Shown here: positions 1 to 8,412 of the stretch, one piece after another
Position numbering within the stretch: the first letter of the stretch is position 1
Layout: every line of letters begins with the position of its first letter
Origin: Aureispira sp964445645
GTDB taxonomy: Bacteria; Bacteroidota; Bacteroidia; Chitinophagales; Saprospiraceae
Assembly (NCBI GenBank): GCA_964445645.1
Contig: CAYULH010000002.1
Span: 62,001 to 126,000 of the forward strand
Direction of reading: 5' to 3'
DNA: 64,000 bases
Position numbers and translations under genes: made by a program
Notes under the pieces: generated by a model
What the model saw: only the letters and a program-made list of their open reading frames with translations
The model's database searches: none
Told to the model about the DNA's origin: nothing

Positions 1-226
1 ACCCACTAATAAATAACAATCCCAATACGATAATTATGGGCAACCAATCGGCCTCTAACATACCCACATTAAAGGGTATTGCGCCCAGCTCCAAACACCC
101 TGTTACTACACAAGTAACATAATTGAATACAATTGCTTGAAAGTGATCTATATGGTAACGATCAAAGGATTTGAATATAATTCCAATAGCAATGGAGAAA
201 ATAACAGAAAGAATAATAAAAATCAC
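1..226 (-). CDS. DMT/EamA-type permease, N-terminal fragment
   Basis: Open minus-strand frame that enters from the left edge, so only the first 75 or so residues are present. I take the GTG at 226 as start because an in-frame TAG lies six codons upstream and no ATG is available before the hydrophobic core. The peptide is strongly hydrophobic, with one helix at residues 2-16 and others near 25-45 and 58-75. It carries an FQAIVFNY segment typical of the first helices of drug/metabolite transporters (EamA family). It begins 41 bases after ribD and is probably cotranscribed. Substrate cannot be told. The family call rests on a short fragment and could be wrong; the coding call is firmer. Confidence 0.55.
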   Translation of the reverse strand, partial: MIFIILSVIFSIAIGIIFKSFDRYHIDHFQAIVFNYVTCVVTGCLELGAIPFNVGMLEADWLPIIIVLGLLFISG

Positions 227-266
227 GACAGTAAGGGTTTTCTAGCTGCTGAAAACTTCAACATTA

Positions 267-1322
267 CTAATTAGATGATGGCTGATTGTAGTAATAAAAC
301 AAGGTGTTATCCAAAAGTTGTCTGGTATATTGATGATATTTTTTCTCTATAACAGGTGCTTTTACACCTTCCTCTACTCTACTGCCCCCCTCCAAAACAT
401 AAGCTTCATCCCAGACATTGGCCTCTAAAAAGGATTCCAACACTTGTCGCCCGCCTTCTACCAATACAGATTGAATTTTCTCTTGGTGTAAATAACTAAG
501 CAATTGAGGCAAAAAAGGTTCATTGGCCGACAAGGTTACAAACCGTACCTGCTCCCCCCAATCAGGGGTGTTGGTTTGTGTAGTAAATACCCAAGTGGGC
601 AAAGTACCATCAAACAACTTTAAGTGTCTAGGCAAACGCAATTGGCGATCAATCACCAATCGAAGCGGCTGCCGACCTTCCCAAAACCGATTATTGAGCC
701 TAGGATCATCCAATAGAGCGGTATTGGTGCCTACCAAAATAGCCGTTTCCTGTCGCCGCCATTGGTGTACCAATCGTTGGCTAAAGGCATTGGAAATCAA
801 AATTCGCTTGTTGGGATGCCCCATAAAACCGTCTTTACTTTGAGCATATTTCAATACAATATGTGGGCGTTGGTGCTGTACTGTGGTAAAAAAACGACGT
901 ACCAAGTAACGTGCTTCCTTTTCTAATACCCCTACAACAACCTCCACTCCTCGTTCTTTTAGCAAAGCAATACTCTGCCCACCCACTTTCTTAAACGGAT
1001 CGGCACAAGCAATGACTACTCTAGCAATTTGTTCTTTCAGAATCAACTGTACACAGGGCGGTGTACGCCCATAATGAAAACAAGGTTCCAGCGTAACATA
1101 TATGGTTGACTGGGGCAATAAATGGCGGTCGGCGGCCTTTACAGAAGCCACCGCATTCACTTCGGCATGGCCTTCGCCATACTGTTCATGATACCCTTCG
1201 CCGATGATTCGGCCCTCATAAACCAACACTGCGCCCACTCTAGGATTGGGGGCATTGTTCCCATTGGCATTGCGAGCAATATCAATTGCTCGCTGCATAT
1301 ACTGCTCATCTTTTGTTAGCAT
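267..1322 (-). CDS. ribD: Bifunctional riboflavin biosynthesis deaminase/reductase RibD
   Basis: Catalyses two early cytosolic steps of riboflavin synthesis: deamination of the pyrimidine released from GTP, then NADPH reduction of the ribosyl side chain. The N-terminal cytidine-deaminase-like domain (about 1-145) shows the zinc site: HAE at 52-54 and the paired cysteines 81 and 90 in PCFHYGRTPPC. Residues from about 150 form the DHFR-like reductase domain, with VGTNTALLDDPRL as its conserved piece. The 351-aa length is normal for the bifunctional enzyme. It lies 78 bases downstream of serS on the same strand, with a terminator-like hairpin in the gap, and a permease fragment follows. Other rib genes are not in the window. 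Confidence 0.95.
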   Translation of the reverse strand: MLTKDEQYMQRAIDIARNANGNNAPNPRVGAVLVYEGRIIGEGYHEQYGEGHAEVNAVASVKAADRHLLPQSTIYVTLEPCFHYGRTPPCVQLILKEQIARVVIACADPFKKVGGQSIALLKERGVEVVVGVLEKEARYLVRRFFTTVQHQRPHIVLKYAQSKDGFMGHPNKRILISNAFSQRLVHQWRRQETAILVGTNTALLDDPRLNNRFWEGRQPLRLVIDRQLRLPRHLKLFDGTLPTWVFTTQTNTPDWGEQVRFVTLSANEPFLPQLLSYLHQEKIQSVLVEGGRQVLESFLEANVWDEAYVLEGGSRVEEGVKAPVIEKKYHQYTRQLLDNTLFYYYNQPSSN

Positions 1323-1338
1323 ACGTGTATAGATTAAA

Positions 1339-1376
1339 AAAGAAAATGCCTTGAAGTGGCATTTTCTTTATTTTTT
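1339..1376. terminator. Hairpin terminator between serS and ribD
   Basis: Twelve-base arms AAAGAAAATGCC (1339-1350) and GGCATTTTCTTT (1358-1369) with a 7-base loop. Runs of T follow on both strands. On the minus strand it sits just after the serS stop and before the ribD start, so it should end serS transcripts. ribD then depends on readthrough or on a promoter within the few remaining bases. Confidence 0.7.
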
Positions 1377-1400
1377 TCCTTGTTATAACAACGCAATGGA

Positions 1401-2678
1401 TTATCGAATCCAGTCAAATCCTGTGTATTTTTGCAAGACAGTAGGAATTCTAATCCCTTCTGCGGTTTGGTTGTTTTCTAAAATAGTGGCCAAAATACGT
1501 GGAAGAGCCAAAGCAGAACCATTTAGAGTATGCGCCAAGTGATTTTTTCCTGTTTTGGCATCTTTATAACGCAATTTGAGACGATTGGATTGAAATACTT
1601 CAAAGTTGGAAACAGAACTTACCTCCAACCAACGTTCTTGAGCAGCCGAGTAGGTCTCAAAATCATAGGTAATGGCAGATGCAAAACCCAAATCCCCACC
1701 ACACAACAACAATATTTGGTAGGGCAATTCTAGTTTGTTCAATAGCTGTTCTACATGAGCACACATTTCTGTGAGTGCGTCATAAGACTTATCAGGGTGT
1801 TGTACCTGTACAATTTCTACTTTATCAAACTGGTGCAGGCGATTAAGGCCACGTACATGCGCCCCATACGATCCCGCCTCTCTACGAAAACAGGGCGTAT
1901 GTCCTGTAAGCTTGATCGGCAATTCATCTTCTTTCAGTACAACATCTCTGTAAATATTGGTCAAGGGCACCTCAGCCGTAGGAATCAAATACAAGTCATC
2001 CTTCTCTATATAATACATCTGTCCTTCCTTGTCGGGCAATTGGCCTGTACCTCTACCAGAATCCTCGTTGACCACATAAGGCAATTGGTATTCCTTGTAG
2101 CCAGCCGCTTCGGCCTCGTCCAAAAAGAAACTAATCAAAGCACGTTGCAAGCGCGCTCCTTTGCCCACATATACGGGAAAACCAGCTCCCGTAATTTTGG
2201 CCCCCATCTCAAAATCAATCAAATTGTACTTTTTGGCCAATTCCCAGTGCGGCAACGCCTCTGTTCCCATAGACGGCAAAGCACCACTCCAAGCTTGGTG
2301 TACTTGGTTGTCTTCGTCTGAAAGCCCCTCTGGCACCAAATCGTTGGCACAGTTGGGCATTTGCAGAGACAAGTTTTCCAAGTTGCTTTTTACCTCGGCC
2401 AATTCGTGCTTGAGATTTGACATAAGGGTTTTAAGCTCGCTTCCACGCTCCTTTTTTGCAGCAGCTTCGGCTCCACGTCCTGTTTTGTACAATTCTTGGA
2501 TAGTTGCAGCAATACTCTTGCTCTCGGACTGGTAGGATTCCAATTGTTGTTGTAATTCTTTGCGACGTGTATCTGTCTCTAATATCTGATTTACGAGCTC
2601 TTCCTCCTTGTTGTTGCGAACGCGCAAGCTCTTCAAAACACGTTCCTTGTTGTCTCTTATAAAACTGACTGGTAGCAT
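1401..2678 (-). CDS. serS: Serine-tRNA ligase
   Basis: Class II aminoacyl-tRNA synthetase that charges tRNA-Ser (and tRNA-Sec where present) in the cytosol. Residues 1-110 are the long antiparallel coiled-coil arm that grips the tRNA long variable loop. The catalytic core shows TAEVPLT at 234-240 (serine pocket), motif 2 FRREAGSYG at 264-272 with HQFDKVE shortly after, and motif 3 LNGSALALPR near 385-394. The 425-aa length is typical. The ATG at 2678 is the natural start because the coiled-coil arm begins directly after it. It is followed by a hairpin terminator and ribD. Housekeeping gene with nothing odd. Confidence 0.97.
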   Translation of the reverse strand: MLPVSFIRDNKERVLKSLRVRNNKEEELVNQILETDTRRKELQQQLESYQSESKSIAATIQELYKTGRGAEAAAKKERGSELKTLMSNLKHELAEVKSNLENLSLQMPNCANDLVPEGLSDEDNQVHQAWSGALPSMGTEALPHWELAKKYNLIDFEMGAKITGAGFPVYVGKGARLQRALISFFLDEAEAAGYKEYQLPYVVNEDSGRGTGQLPDKEGQMYYIEKDDLYLIPTAEVPLTNIYRDVVLKEDELPIKLTGHTPCFRREAGSYGAHVRGLNRLHQFDKVEIVQVQHPDKSYDALTEMCAHVEQLLNKLELPYQILLLCGGDLGFASAITYDFETYSAAQERWLEVSSVSNFEVFQSNRLKLRYKDAKTGKNHLAHTLNGSALALPRILATILENNQTAEGIRIPTVLQKYTGFDWIR

Positions 2679-3088
2679 GATAGAATGCGATCTATTAGGT
2701 ATTAATTATAATATAAATATAGGGTTACTCACTGTATCCAACTCCACTTACTGAAATTGCTTAAACAATTATGCAGATAATAAGTTCCCAAGAGGCGAAG
2801 TTAAGGGATATTTTGAATAAATGTGGTTTATTGCAAAGCAATATATCAAACAAGTAGCAGGTATAATATTAGTTGGATAATTTTGATAAAAAGATTGCAG
2901 CAATTGAGTGCTTTTTGGGCAATAAGGAAAACAATTTCTTCAAATCAACAATCTTTGTTTTTCCTTTTAGATGCTACAAAGTGGCATTAACCAAGTTAAA
3001 AACTAGCGTTTTTTTTAATAATAAAGTGTTTTTGAGCAGTATAAACTAGTTATTTAATCTTATTTGGCACATTTTTATTAGCTAGTTA

Positions 3089-3118
3089 TTTGAATTCAAA
3101 AATTAAAGTGTAGTTTTG
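3089..3118 (+). promoter_or_regulatory. Candidate promoter upstream of rho
   Basis: TTTG at 3089-3092, an 18-base spacer, then TAGTTTTG at 3111-3118. This matches the Bacteroidota sigma-70 consensus TTTG / TAnnTTTG. If it drives rho, the leader would be about 600 bases. It could equally make a separate short RNA. Confidence 0.45.
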
Positions 3119-3690
3119 CATTATTACAATTCTAGAGAATACTAAATCTCACTAAGCAATCCAACACTGTTTGTTTGACTAATCATACCATTCTTTCCAA
3201 TACTATATCCTCACTATTCTTATCAAATAGCTTTTACGAAACTGCATTCTTACCTACAATTTTAGGGTAATGTTATTAGTATTGAATTATAGCGAAAGTG
3301 GTTGTTTATGTTGAAAAACAAAAAATATTTGACTGTTTAGAAATAAAACTACTTCGTAGAAGTATTGCAGCTAATTGATTATCCAAAGCCATTGACAAAT
3401 TTTGCATAGCAATCAATCCAACTGTAATAGGTTTTCTTCTGTGAAAACAAAATCCACGAAACATCAAAATAACTACATTGGTTTGTTTTTAGCTCTTGCA
3501 GGCGATTCCAGTCCGTCCCCTTGTATATGCCCCTTGGTTTATTAATCAAATCAATTTAGAATAAGTAACCATTTTCGGTTTTTACCAGTTTCACCCTTAA
3601 CCTCTAATCTTTATCCAATAAGAACATTCTTAAAGTCCCTTGCAAACATTGCATTAAATAACATAACACAAAAATACAATAACAAACTTA

Positions 3691-3724
3691 TTTCATTAAC
3701 TTAATATTATTCAACCTATCTTTG
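3691..3724 (+). promoter_or_regulatory. -7-like box abutting the rho start codon
   Basis: TATCTTTG at 3717-3724 matches TAnnTTTG and ends one base before the rho ATG. An imperfect -33 element TTTC lies at 3691-3694, with a 22-base spacer. If used, it would give a leaderless rho message or none containing this ATG, so it may be chance. Confidence 0.25.
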
Positions 3725-3725
3725 T

Positions 3726-5345
3726 ATGTACGACATACTTCAATTAAATCAGATGCTCGTTCCAGAGCTTAGAGAAATAGCAGAAAAGCTAGAGATGAAG
3801 GGCTACAAAAGACTCACCAAAAAAGAACTGATTTACAAGATATTGGACTTTCAAGCTATCAAAGGCGATGTAGACACCAAAGCTACTAGCAGCAATGCTT
3901 CCAAATCTGTCCAGCAAGCCCCCCAGCCCACTCCTGCCCCTGAAAAAGTAACTGTTTTAGAAAAAGAGGAGAAAAAAGAGCCCACTACAGAAAAATCAAA
4001 ACGCCGCTGGGTCAAAAAAGACCAGAGTGAGGGAGAAGCCGAAACACGCAGCAGCACTACTCGCCGTCGTGGTGACAATAATGGTTCAAAACAAGAAGAG
4101 AAAAAAGAATCTTACACTCGAACGTCTCGGAAACGAGAATCAAGTAATTCTAACAAGGATAACAGCAAGCGTTCGCGTAATACTACTCCCAAAGAAGCAG
4201 CTAAACCTAAATTCAATATTGACTTGGACGGTGTAGTTGCAGGAGAAGGCGTATTGGAAATGATGGCAGAAGGCTATGGTTTCTTGCGCTCGTCAGATTA
4301 TAATTATCTTACCTCTCCTGATGATATTTATGTATCTCCATCTCAAATCAAATTATTTGGACTCAAGACGGGTGATTCTATAGAAGGAGCCATTCGTCCG
4401 CCCAAAGAAGGAGAAAAATATTTTGCACTGCTCAAGGTAGAAAAAATCAATGGCTGGAGTCCTGACGAAATTCGGGATCGGGTACACTTTGACCACCTCA
4501 CCCCCTTGTTTCCAGAGCAAAAGCTAAATATTATACAAAAAAGCAAGCCCAAACTGTATTCTACTAGAATCATGGACTTGTTTACCCCGATTGGAAAAGG
4601 GCAACGTGGATTGATTGTAGCCCAACCCAAAACAGGTAAAACATTCTTGCTAAAAGATGTGGCCAATTCCATTGCCGAAAACCATCCTGAGTGTTACTTG
4701 ATTATTTTGTTAATTGATGAACGCCCAGAGGAGGTAACAGACATGCAACGTAGTGTACGTGCCGAAGTGATTGGTTCTACCTTTGATGACCATCCCGAAA
4801 ATCATGTTCGTGTTGCTAATATTGTATTAGAAAAAGCAAAACGCATGGTAGAGTGTGGACACGATGTGGTTATTTTGTTGGATTCTATTACCCGTTTGGC
4901 GCGTGCCCACAACTCGGTTTCTCCCTCTAGTGGTAAAGTACTATCGGGTGGTGTAGAAGCCAGTGCATTGCTCAAACCTAAAAAATTCTTTGGTGCTGCC
5001 CGTAATATTGAGCATGGTGGCTCTTTGACCATTTTGGCAACAGCCTTGATTGATACCGGCTCTAAAATGGATGAAGTTATCTTTGAGGAATTTAAAGGTA
5101 CAGGTAACTTAGAGTTGCAATTAGATCGCAAATTGGCCAATCGTCGCATATATCCAGCTATTGACCTAACCAAATCTAGTACTCGCCGTGATGATTTATT
5201 ACACCATGATGATGTGGTTAATAAAATGATTATTCTACGTCGTTACTTGGCAGATATGAAAACCGAAGAGGCAATGGACTTCTTGCTCCAACGCATCCGA
5301 GGCACCAGCAGCAATGATGAATTCTTGCATTCTATGACCAAATAA
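3726..5345 (+). CDS. rho: Transcription termination factor Rho
   Basis: Hexameric RNA-dependent ATPase helicase that ends transcription at unstructured C-rich RNA. The order is a Rho_N helical domain (1-45), a charged Lys/Glu/Arg/Ser-rich insert (about 50-165), the cold-shock-like RNA-binding domain (about 170-250), and the RecA-type motor with P-loop AQPKTGKT near 299-306 and the DSITRLARA segment near 385. Such a low-complexity insert is common in Bacteroidota Rho and explains the 539-aa length against roughly 420 in Escherichia coli. The start fits the family N-terminus (MYDILQLN). A hairpin terminator follows directly. The unusually long upstream gap may hold autoregulatory leader RNA. 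Confidence 0.97.
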   Translation: MYDILQLNQMLVPELREIAEKLEMKGYKRLTKKELIYKILDFQAIKGDVDTKATSSNASKSVQQAPQPTPAPEKVTVLEKEEKKEPTTEKSKRRWVKKDQSEGEAETRSSTTRRRGDNNGSKQEEKKESYTRTSRKRESSNSNKDNSKRSRNTTPKEAAKPKFNIDLDGVVAGEGVLEMMAEGYGFLRSSDYNYLTSPDDIYVSPSQIKLFGLKTGDSIEGAIRPPKEGEKYFALLKVEKINGWSPDEIRDRVHFDHLTPLFPEQKLNIIQKSKPKLYSTRIMDLFTPIGKGQRGLIVAQPKTGKTFLLKDVANSIAENHPECYLIILLIDERPEEVTDMQRSVRAEVIGSTFDDHPENHVRVANIVLEKAKRMVECGHDVVILLDSITRLARAHNSVSPSSGKVLSGGVEASALLKPKKFFGAARNIEHGGSLTILATALIDTGSKMDEVIFEEFKGTGNLELQLDRKLANRRIYPAIDLTKSSTRRDDLLHHDDVVNKMIILRRYLADMKTEEAMDFLLQRIRGTSSNDEFLHSMTK

Positions 5346-5376
5346 GCCAACTTGTAGGCTTTTAGAATAGATTATC

Positions 5377-5416
5377 AAATCCCTTTTTGTTTTGTAATAG
5401 AAACAGAAAGGGATTT
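5377..5416 (+). terminator. Rho-gene intrinsic terminator
   Basis: Perfect 10-base arms AAATCCCTTT (5377-5386) and AAAGGGATTT (5407-5416) with a 20-base loop, followed by a short T run. It lies 31 bases after the rho stop. Confidence 0.7.
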
Positions 5417-5471
5417 TTTGTAGAATTATCGTATTTTGTTGATGTATTCAATTTGAATTCAAAGAATAATT

Positions 5472-5924
5472 ATGACAGCCATTGCCGTAAGCAAAGTTTT
5501 ATTATTAGGATGTGGTGGTGCCTTGGGGTATTACTTTGTTCTATCTTATCTCTTTCAGCACTTTCCACTGCCTCTTTTTTTTACAGCCAATACTTTTTTG
5601 GAGGGTTGGCATCTCAAGCGTCAAGCACAACAGCCCGATGTTTCTGATTTTTGGTGGAAATTGGGTAAGAGTATCTTAAATGTATTGCTGTTGTTGGTTT
5701 GGTGGCTGATTTTTGCTGGATTTGCTTATTTGCTTTATCGGGCATTGGCTTACTATCTCCCTGATGCTGGCCATTGGTTTTGGTACTACTATGGCATTGG
5801 ATTGGCATTGCCCACTATTTGGGTAGCCATTCGTTCTGTGCTTTTTTTCAGAAAATGCCCTGTAGAGGAAATCAAGGTAGAAGTAGATACACGACCATTG
5901 CTTGAACAGGTTGCGGAAGGATAA
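5472..5924 (+). CDS. Small membrane protein of unknown function
   Basis: A 150-aa protein not recognised as a named family. It shows about three hydrophobic stretches (roughly 8-27, 62-88 and 102-124) rich in Trp, Tyr and Leu, with a charged loop near 45-60 and an acidic soluble tail. It would sit in the inner membrane. The ATG at 5472 precedes a hydrophobic first helix and is the best start. It follows the rho terminator, so it probably has its own promoter, and converges on the YkuK-family gene across a weak hairpin. Even composition and codon use like its neighbours support a real gene. Confidence 0.7.
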   Translation: MTAIAVSKVLLLGCGGALGYYFVLSYLFQHFPLPLFFTANTFLEGWHLKRQAQQPDVSDFWWKLGKSILNVLLLLVWWLIFAGFAYLLYRALAYYLPDAGHWFWYYYGIGLALPTIWVAIRSVLFFRKCPVEEIKVEVDTRPLLEQVAEG

Positions 5925-5945
5925 GCCGCCTTATTTTCATCAAAA

Positions 5946-5976
5946 AAAGCCCTCCAAACTAAGTTCAGAAGGCTTT
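5946..5976. terminator. Weak convergent hairpin
   Basis: Imperfect arms around AAAGCC (5946-5951) and GGCTTT (5971-5976), about 8 of 10 pairs, lying between two convergent genes. It could end either transcript. Confidence 0.4.
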
Positions 5977-6019
5977 GCTTATTGTGTCAGTAAGTTATAA
6001 TAATAGAATAAAGTTGTAG

Positions 6020-6490
6020 TTAGCACACTTTATCGGCGCAACTAGAACTTGCAAAAGCATTGGGTTTGGCCTTGAACTCGTAGCCCATGCCTTTGATATA
6101 GCCCATTGCTTCTTTGAGTGCCACATTGGATTTGAAACTTGCATCGGTATTGATGTCGGCATGAATTTCTAAAGAAATATCATACTTGTCCCAAATCTCA
6201 GACAATTCATAAGCCAGTGTCACGGAGCGGCTTACCTCCTGAATCATTCGTTCACGAATAGCCATTTTTTGAACCACTATGTCGCTGTTTATGAACATAA
6301 AGCCACCTTTGCCCTCACGCAAAAACACAATTACAGTTGCAAAACCAATGTTTTTGCCACGGACTTGTGAATCTGTTCCAATACAGACTTTTAGGGAATG
6401 TCCTTCTGCCAATTCTTTTTGAATGGTCTTCTCTACTGCTTCTTTAATGGGGAGCAATATTCTGCTTCCATTGAGTCTACGCCAACTCAT
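6020..6490 (-). CDS. YkuK-type (DUF458) RNase H-fold protein
   Basis: A 156-aa cytosolic protein that resembles the DUF458/YkuK family, predicted to adopt an RNase H-like fold. Visible family features are CIGTDSQ (37-43), giving an early acidic residue, followed by a strand pair and an HADINTD segment near 107-113, as in the YkuK core. The biochemical role of the family is not settled, so no substrate is assigned. The C-terminus has two cysteines close together (SSSCADKVC). It is convergent with the small membrane protein and separated from rodA by about 270 noncoding bases. Confidence 0.7.
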   Translation of the reverse strand: MSWRRLNGSRILLPIKEAVEKTIQKELAEGHSLKVCIGTDSQVRGKNIGFATVIVFLREGKGGFMFINSDIVVQKMAIRERMIQEVSRSVTLAYELSEIWDKYDISLEIHADINTDASFKSNVALKEAMGYIKGMGYEFKAKPNAFASSSCADKVC

Positions 6491-6760
6491 GTTTGCTTAA
6501 TTTAGAGGTTAAGGATAAAAGTCAACTGCTGTTGCTTTTGTGATTCGCCGTACAACAAGTACACTGGGTGTTTCAGCACAATTATGCAGTTTTTATTTTA
6601 TTATAAACAAAAACTGCACATATCTCTAAGCTGATTTACTGTGCATTTTGTTGCTTGCTTACAATCACCTAACTCCAAGGCAAGTGCATAAGTTCCAAAG
6701 GCTTTATTAATTTTGTGTAAAGGGTGATTCTATGACAATTGTAAAGCCATATCTATTTAC

Positions 6761-8176
6761 CTAACTAAAGCCAAACAAACGTCTGCTGTCTAGCTTGATT
6801 AGAATGCCCATGAGAATGGAAAAAGAGAGCAAAGAGGAGCCTCCATAACTCACAAAAGGCAAGGGAATTCCAATAACAGGCACCAAACCTACGGTCATTC
6901 CTACATTAATAAACACATGAAAAAACAGAATGCAGGCCACCCCTAAGGCGTAGTATTTGGTAAACAGCGAGCGTTGCCGTTGAGCCAGAAAAAGAACACG
7001 TAAAATCAGGGCAAAAAATACTAGAATAACAAAAGTGGTTCCCAAGAAGCCCCACTCTTCCCCTACGGTACAAAAGATAAAATCGGTTGATTGTTCGGGT
7101 ACATAATCTAGTTTGGTACGCTCTCCTTGCAAAAACCCTTTGCCAACCCAACCACCAGAACCAATGGCAAACTTGGATTGCTCTACATTGTACAAGGGCC
7201 CTAAAGGATGGCATTTTTCGGGACGCAACCAGACCCAAATACGCTCTTGGCGGTGTTGTCCAATTAAGTTGTTGACAATGTAATTGACCGAGGTTGAAAA
7301 GCCTATAGCCATGGCTACCAATAAGCTTACAAAGAAACTGCCTTCCCAATTTTTTTGGGTAATATTGTACACGGCCAAGCCACCCAAGACCAAACTATTG
7401 GCAGCAGTTGTCCACACAGGCCCAACATAATCCAACAAGAAATAGGTGGCAATAGCCTCTACTGCTATCACAGAAAACCAAATATTTTCCTTCACCAAAT
7501 TTTTTAACAAGACAGCATTACCAACAATCAGAATCACGTTAATGAGCCACCAAGTATCGTCATAAAGCAAGGCTGCAATAGCCAAAGCAGCCGTTACAAT
7601 ACCCAAAATATACAACCATACATCCATTCCTGCTCTAAATAGCAGAATAAAAAAGGAAAAATACACCAAGGTAGAACCCGCATCACCTTGCAAGAGTACC
7701 AAAGCCACAGGCATCAATATAATAGCAAAAGAGATGAGCTTGACTCTCAACTCCTTCATTCTCATATTGGGCATACTCAAAAAAGCCGCCAGCATCAAGC
7801 AAGTAGCTACTTTTCCAAATTCAGAGGGTTGAAAACGAAAGCCTCCTATATTATACCAAGAGGTAGCTCCTTTGATGGCTGTTGTAAACAATACTCCAAA
7901 CAGCAGCAGCATGGTAATGCCATAAAACAAAGGGGCAAAGGTTTCATAAAACCGTGCTTCTATTAACTGAATAACACCAACCATTACCACTGCCATAGTA
8001 ATCCATAACAACTGTTTCCCGTAGTTTTTATTCATATCATACAAGCTAGTAAACGAAGCCTCGTCTATATAGCCTGCTGCAAAAATCATAATCCAACCAC
8101 TAATAACCAATGTTGCCCAAAGCAAAATGGTTATCCAATCATATCCCCCAATATCTGAATCTCTATTTTGGCGCAT
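6761..8176 (-). CDS. rodA: Rod-shape SEDS peptidoglycan polymerase RodA
   Basis: Integral membrane SEDS-family glycosyltransferase that polymerises lipid II during side-wall growth, paired with PBP2. About ten or more hydrophobic helices are visible. The family signatures are the RFQPSEFGK segment in the first half and the C-terminal GIPLPFVSYGGSS motif. I start at the ATG at 8176 (471 aa) rather than the longer frame at 8263, because the extra 29 residues come from an inverted-repeat element and are not SEDS-like. An extended segment with several extra helices lies in the middle. It is last in the mreBCD-mrdA-rodA series and is split from mrdA by that element. Confidence 0.95.
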   Translation of the reverse strand: MRQNRDSDIGGYDWITILLWATLVISGWIMIFAAGYIDEASFTSLYDMNKNYGKQLLWITMAVVMVGVIQLIEARFYETFAPLFYGITMLLLFGVLFTTAIKGATSWYNIGGFRFQPSEFGKVATCLMLAAFLSMPNMRMKELRVKLISFAIILMPVALVLLQGDAGSTLVYFSFFILLFRAGMDVWLYILGIVTAALAIAALLYDDTWWLINVILIVGNAVLLKNLVKENIWFSVIAVEAIATYFLLDYVGPVWTTAANSLVLGGLAVYNITQKNWEGSFFVSLLVAMAIGFSTSVNYIVNNLIGQHRQERIWVWLRPEKCHPLGPLYNVEQSKFAIGSGGWVGKGFLQGERTKLDYVPEQSTDFIFCTVGEEWGFLGTTFVILVFFALILRVLFLAQRQRSLFTKYYALGVACILFFHVFINVGMTVGLVPVIGIPLPFVSYGGSSLLSFSILMGILIKLDSRRLFGFS

Positions 8177-8212
8177 CTGTTGTTTTATTATAATGATAAT
8201 CCAAACGGACTT

Positions 8213-8412
8213 ACTTAAGTAGGTGCAAAAAAGTAACCGTACAACCGAGCAACGCGAGCTCATGAACGAAGTGAACTAATAAAAAATGAGAGATTTTTTC
8301 TCAGATCGAGGCGGAAAACAAAGCTGTAACGAGTTACAGCGCGTATTTCCAACGATGAGCTGGGGAAAAAGAATCGTTTTTTAGCCCGTTTACTTTTTTA
8401 AGACTACTTAAG
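8213..8412. repeat. 200-bp element with terminal inverted repeats between mrdA and rodA
   Basis: The outer ends form an imperfect inverted repeat: 8214-8239 matches the reverse complement of 8387-8412 at 21 of 26 positions, sharing CTTAAGTAG and AAAAAAGTAA. Inside are a perfect 8-base hairpin, GCTGTAAC/GTTACAGC with a GA loop (about 8323-8340), and a smaller TGAGA/TCTCA stem. The right end overlaps the last codons of mrdA, whose TAA stop lies within the repeat. No reading frame. It resembles a MITE or a structured intergenic repeat. Confidence 0.6.

Larger units (their letters stand above)
2679..3725. other. 1-kb noncoding stretch between serS and rho
   Basis: About 1,050 bases between divergently transcribed serS and rho, AT-rich, with no credible reading frame on either strand. 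It holds one well-formed Bacteroidota-type promoter at 3089-3118 pointing toward rho and a second -7-like box touching the rho start codon. A less AT-rich patch lies around 3490-3540. The rest shows nothing I recognise. A long rho leader or a small RNA are both possible. Confidence 0.5.

Noticed and set aside
3490..3540. tRNA-like or other structured RNA in the less AT-rich patch before rho
   Set aside because: No cloverleaf, acceptor stem or CCA end could be formed on either strand.
8177..8263. Longer RodA N-terminus
   Set aside because: The extra residues are encoded partly in the inverted-repeat element, and the ATG at 8176 gives a normal SEDS start.
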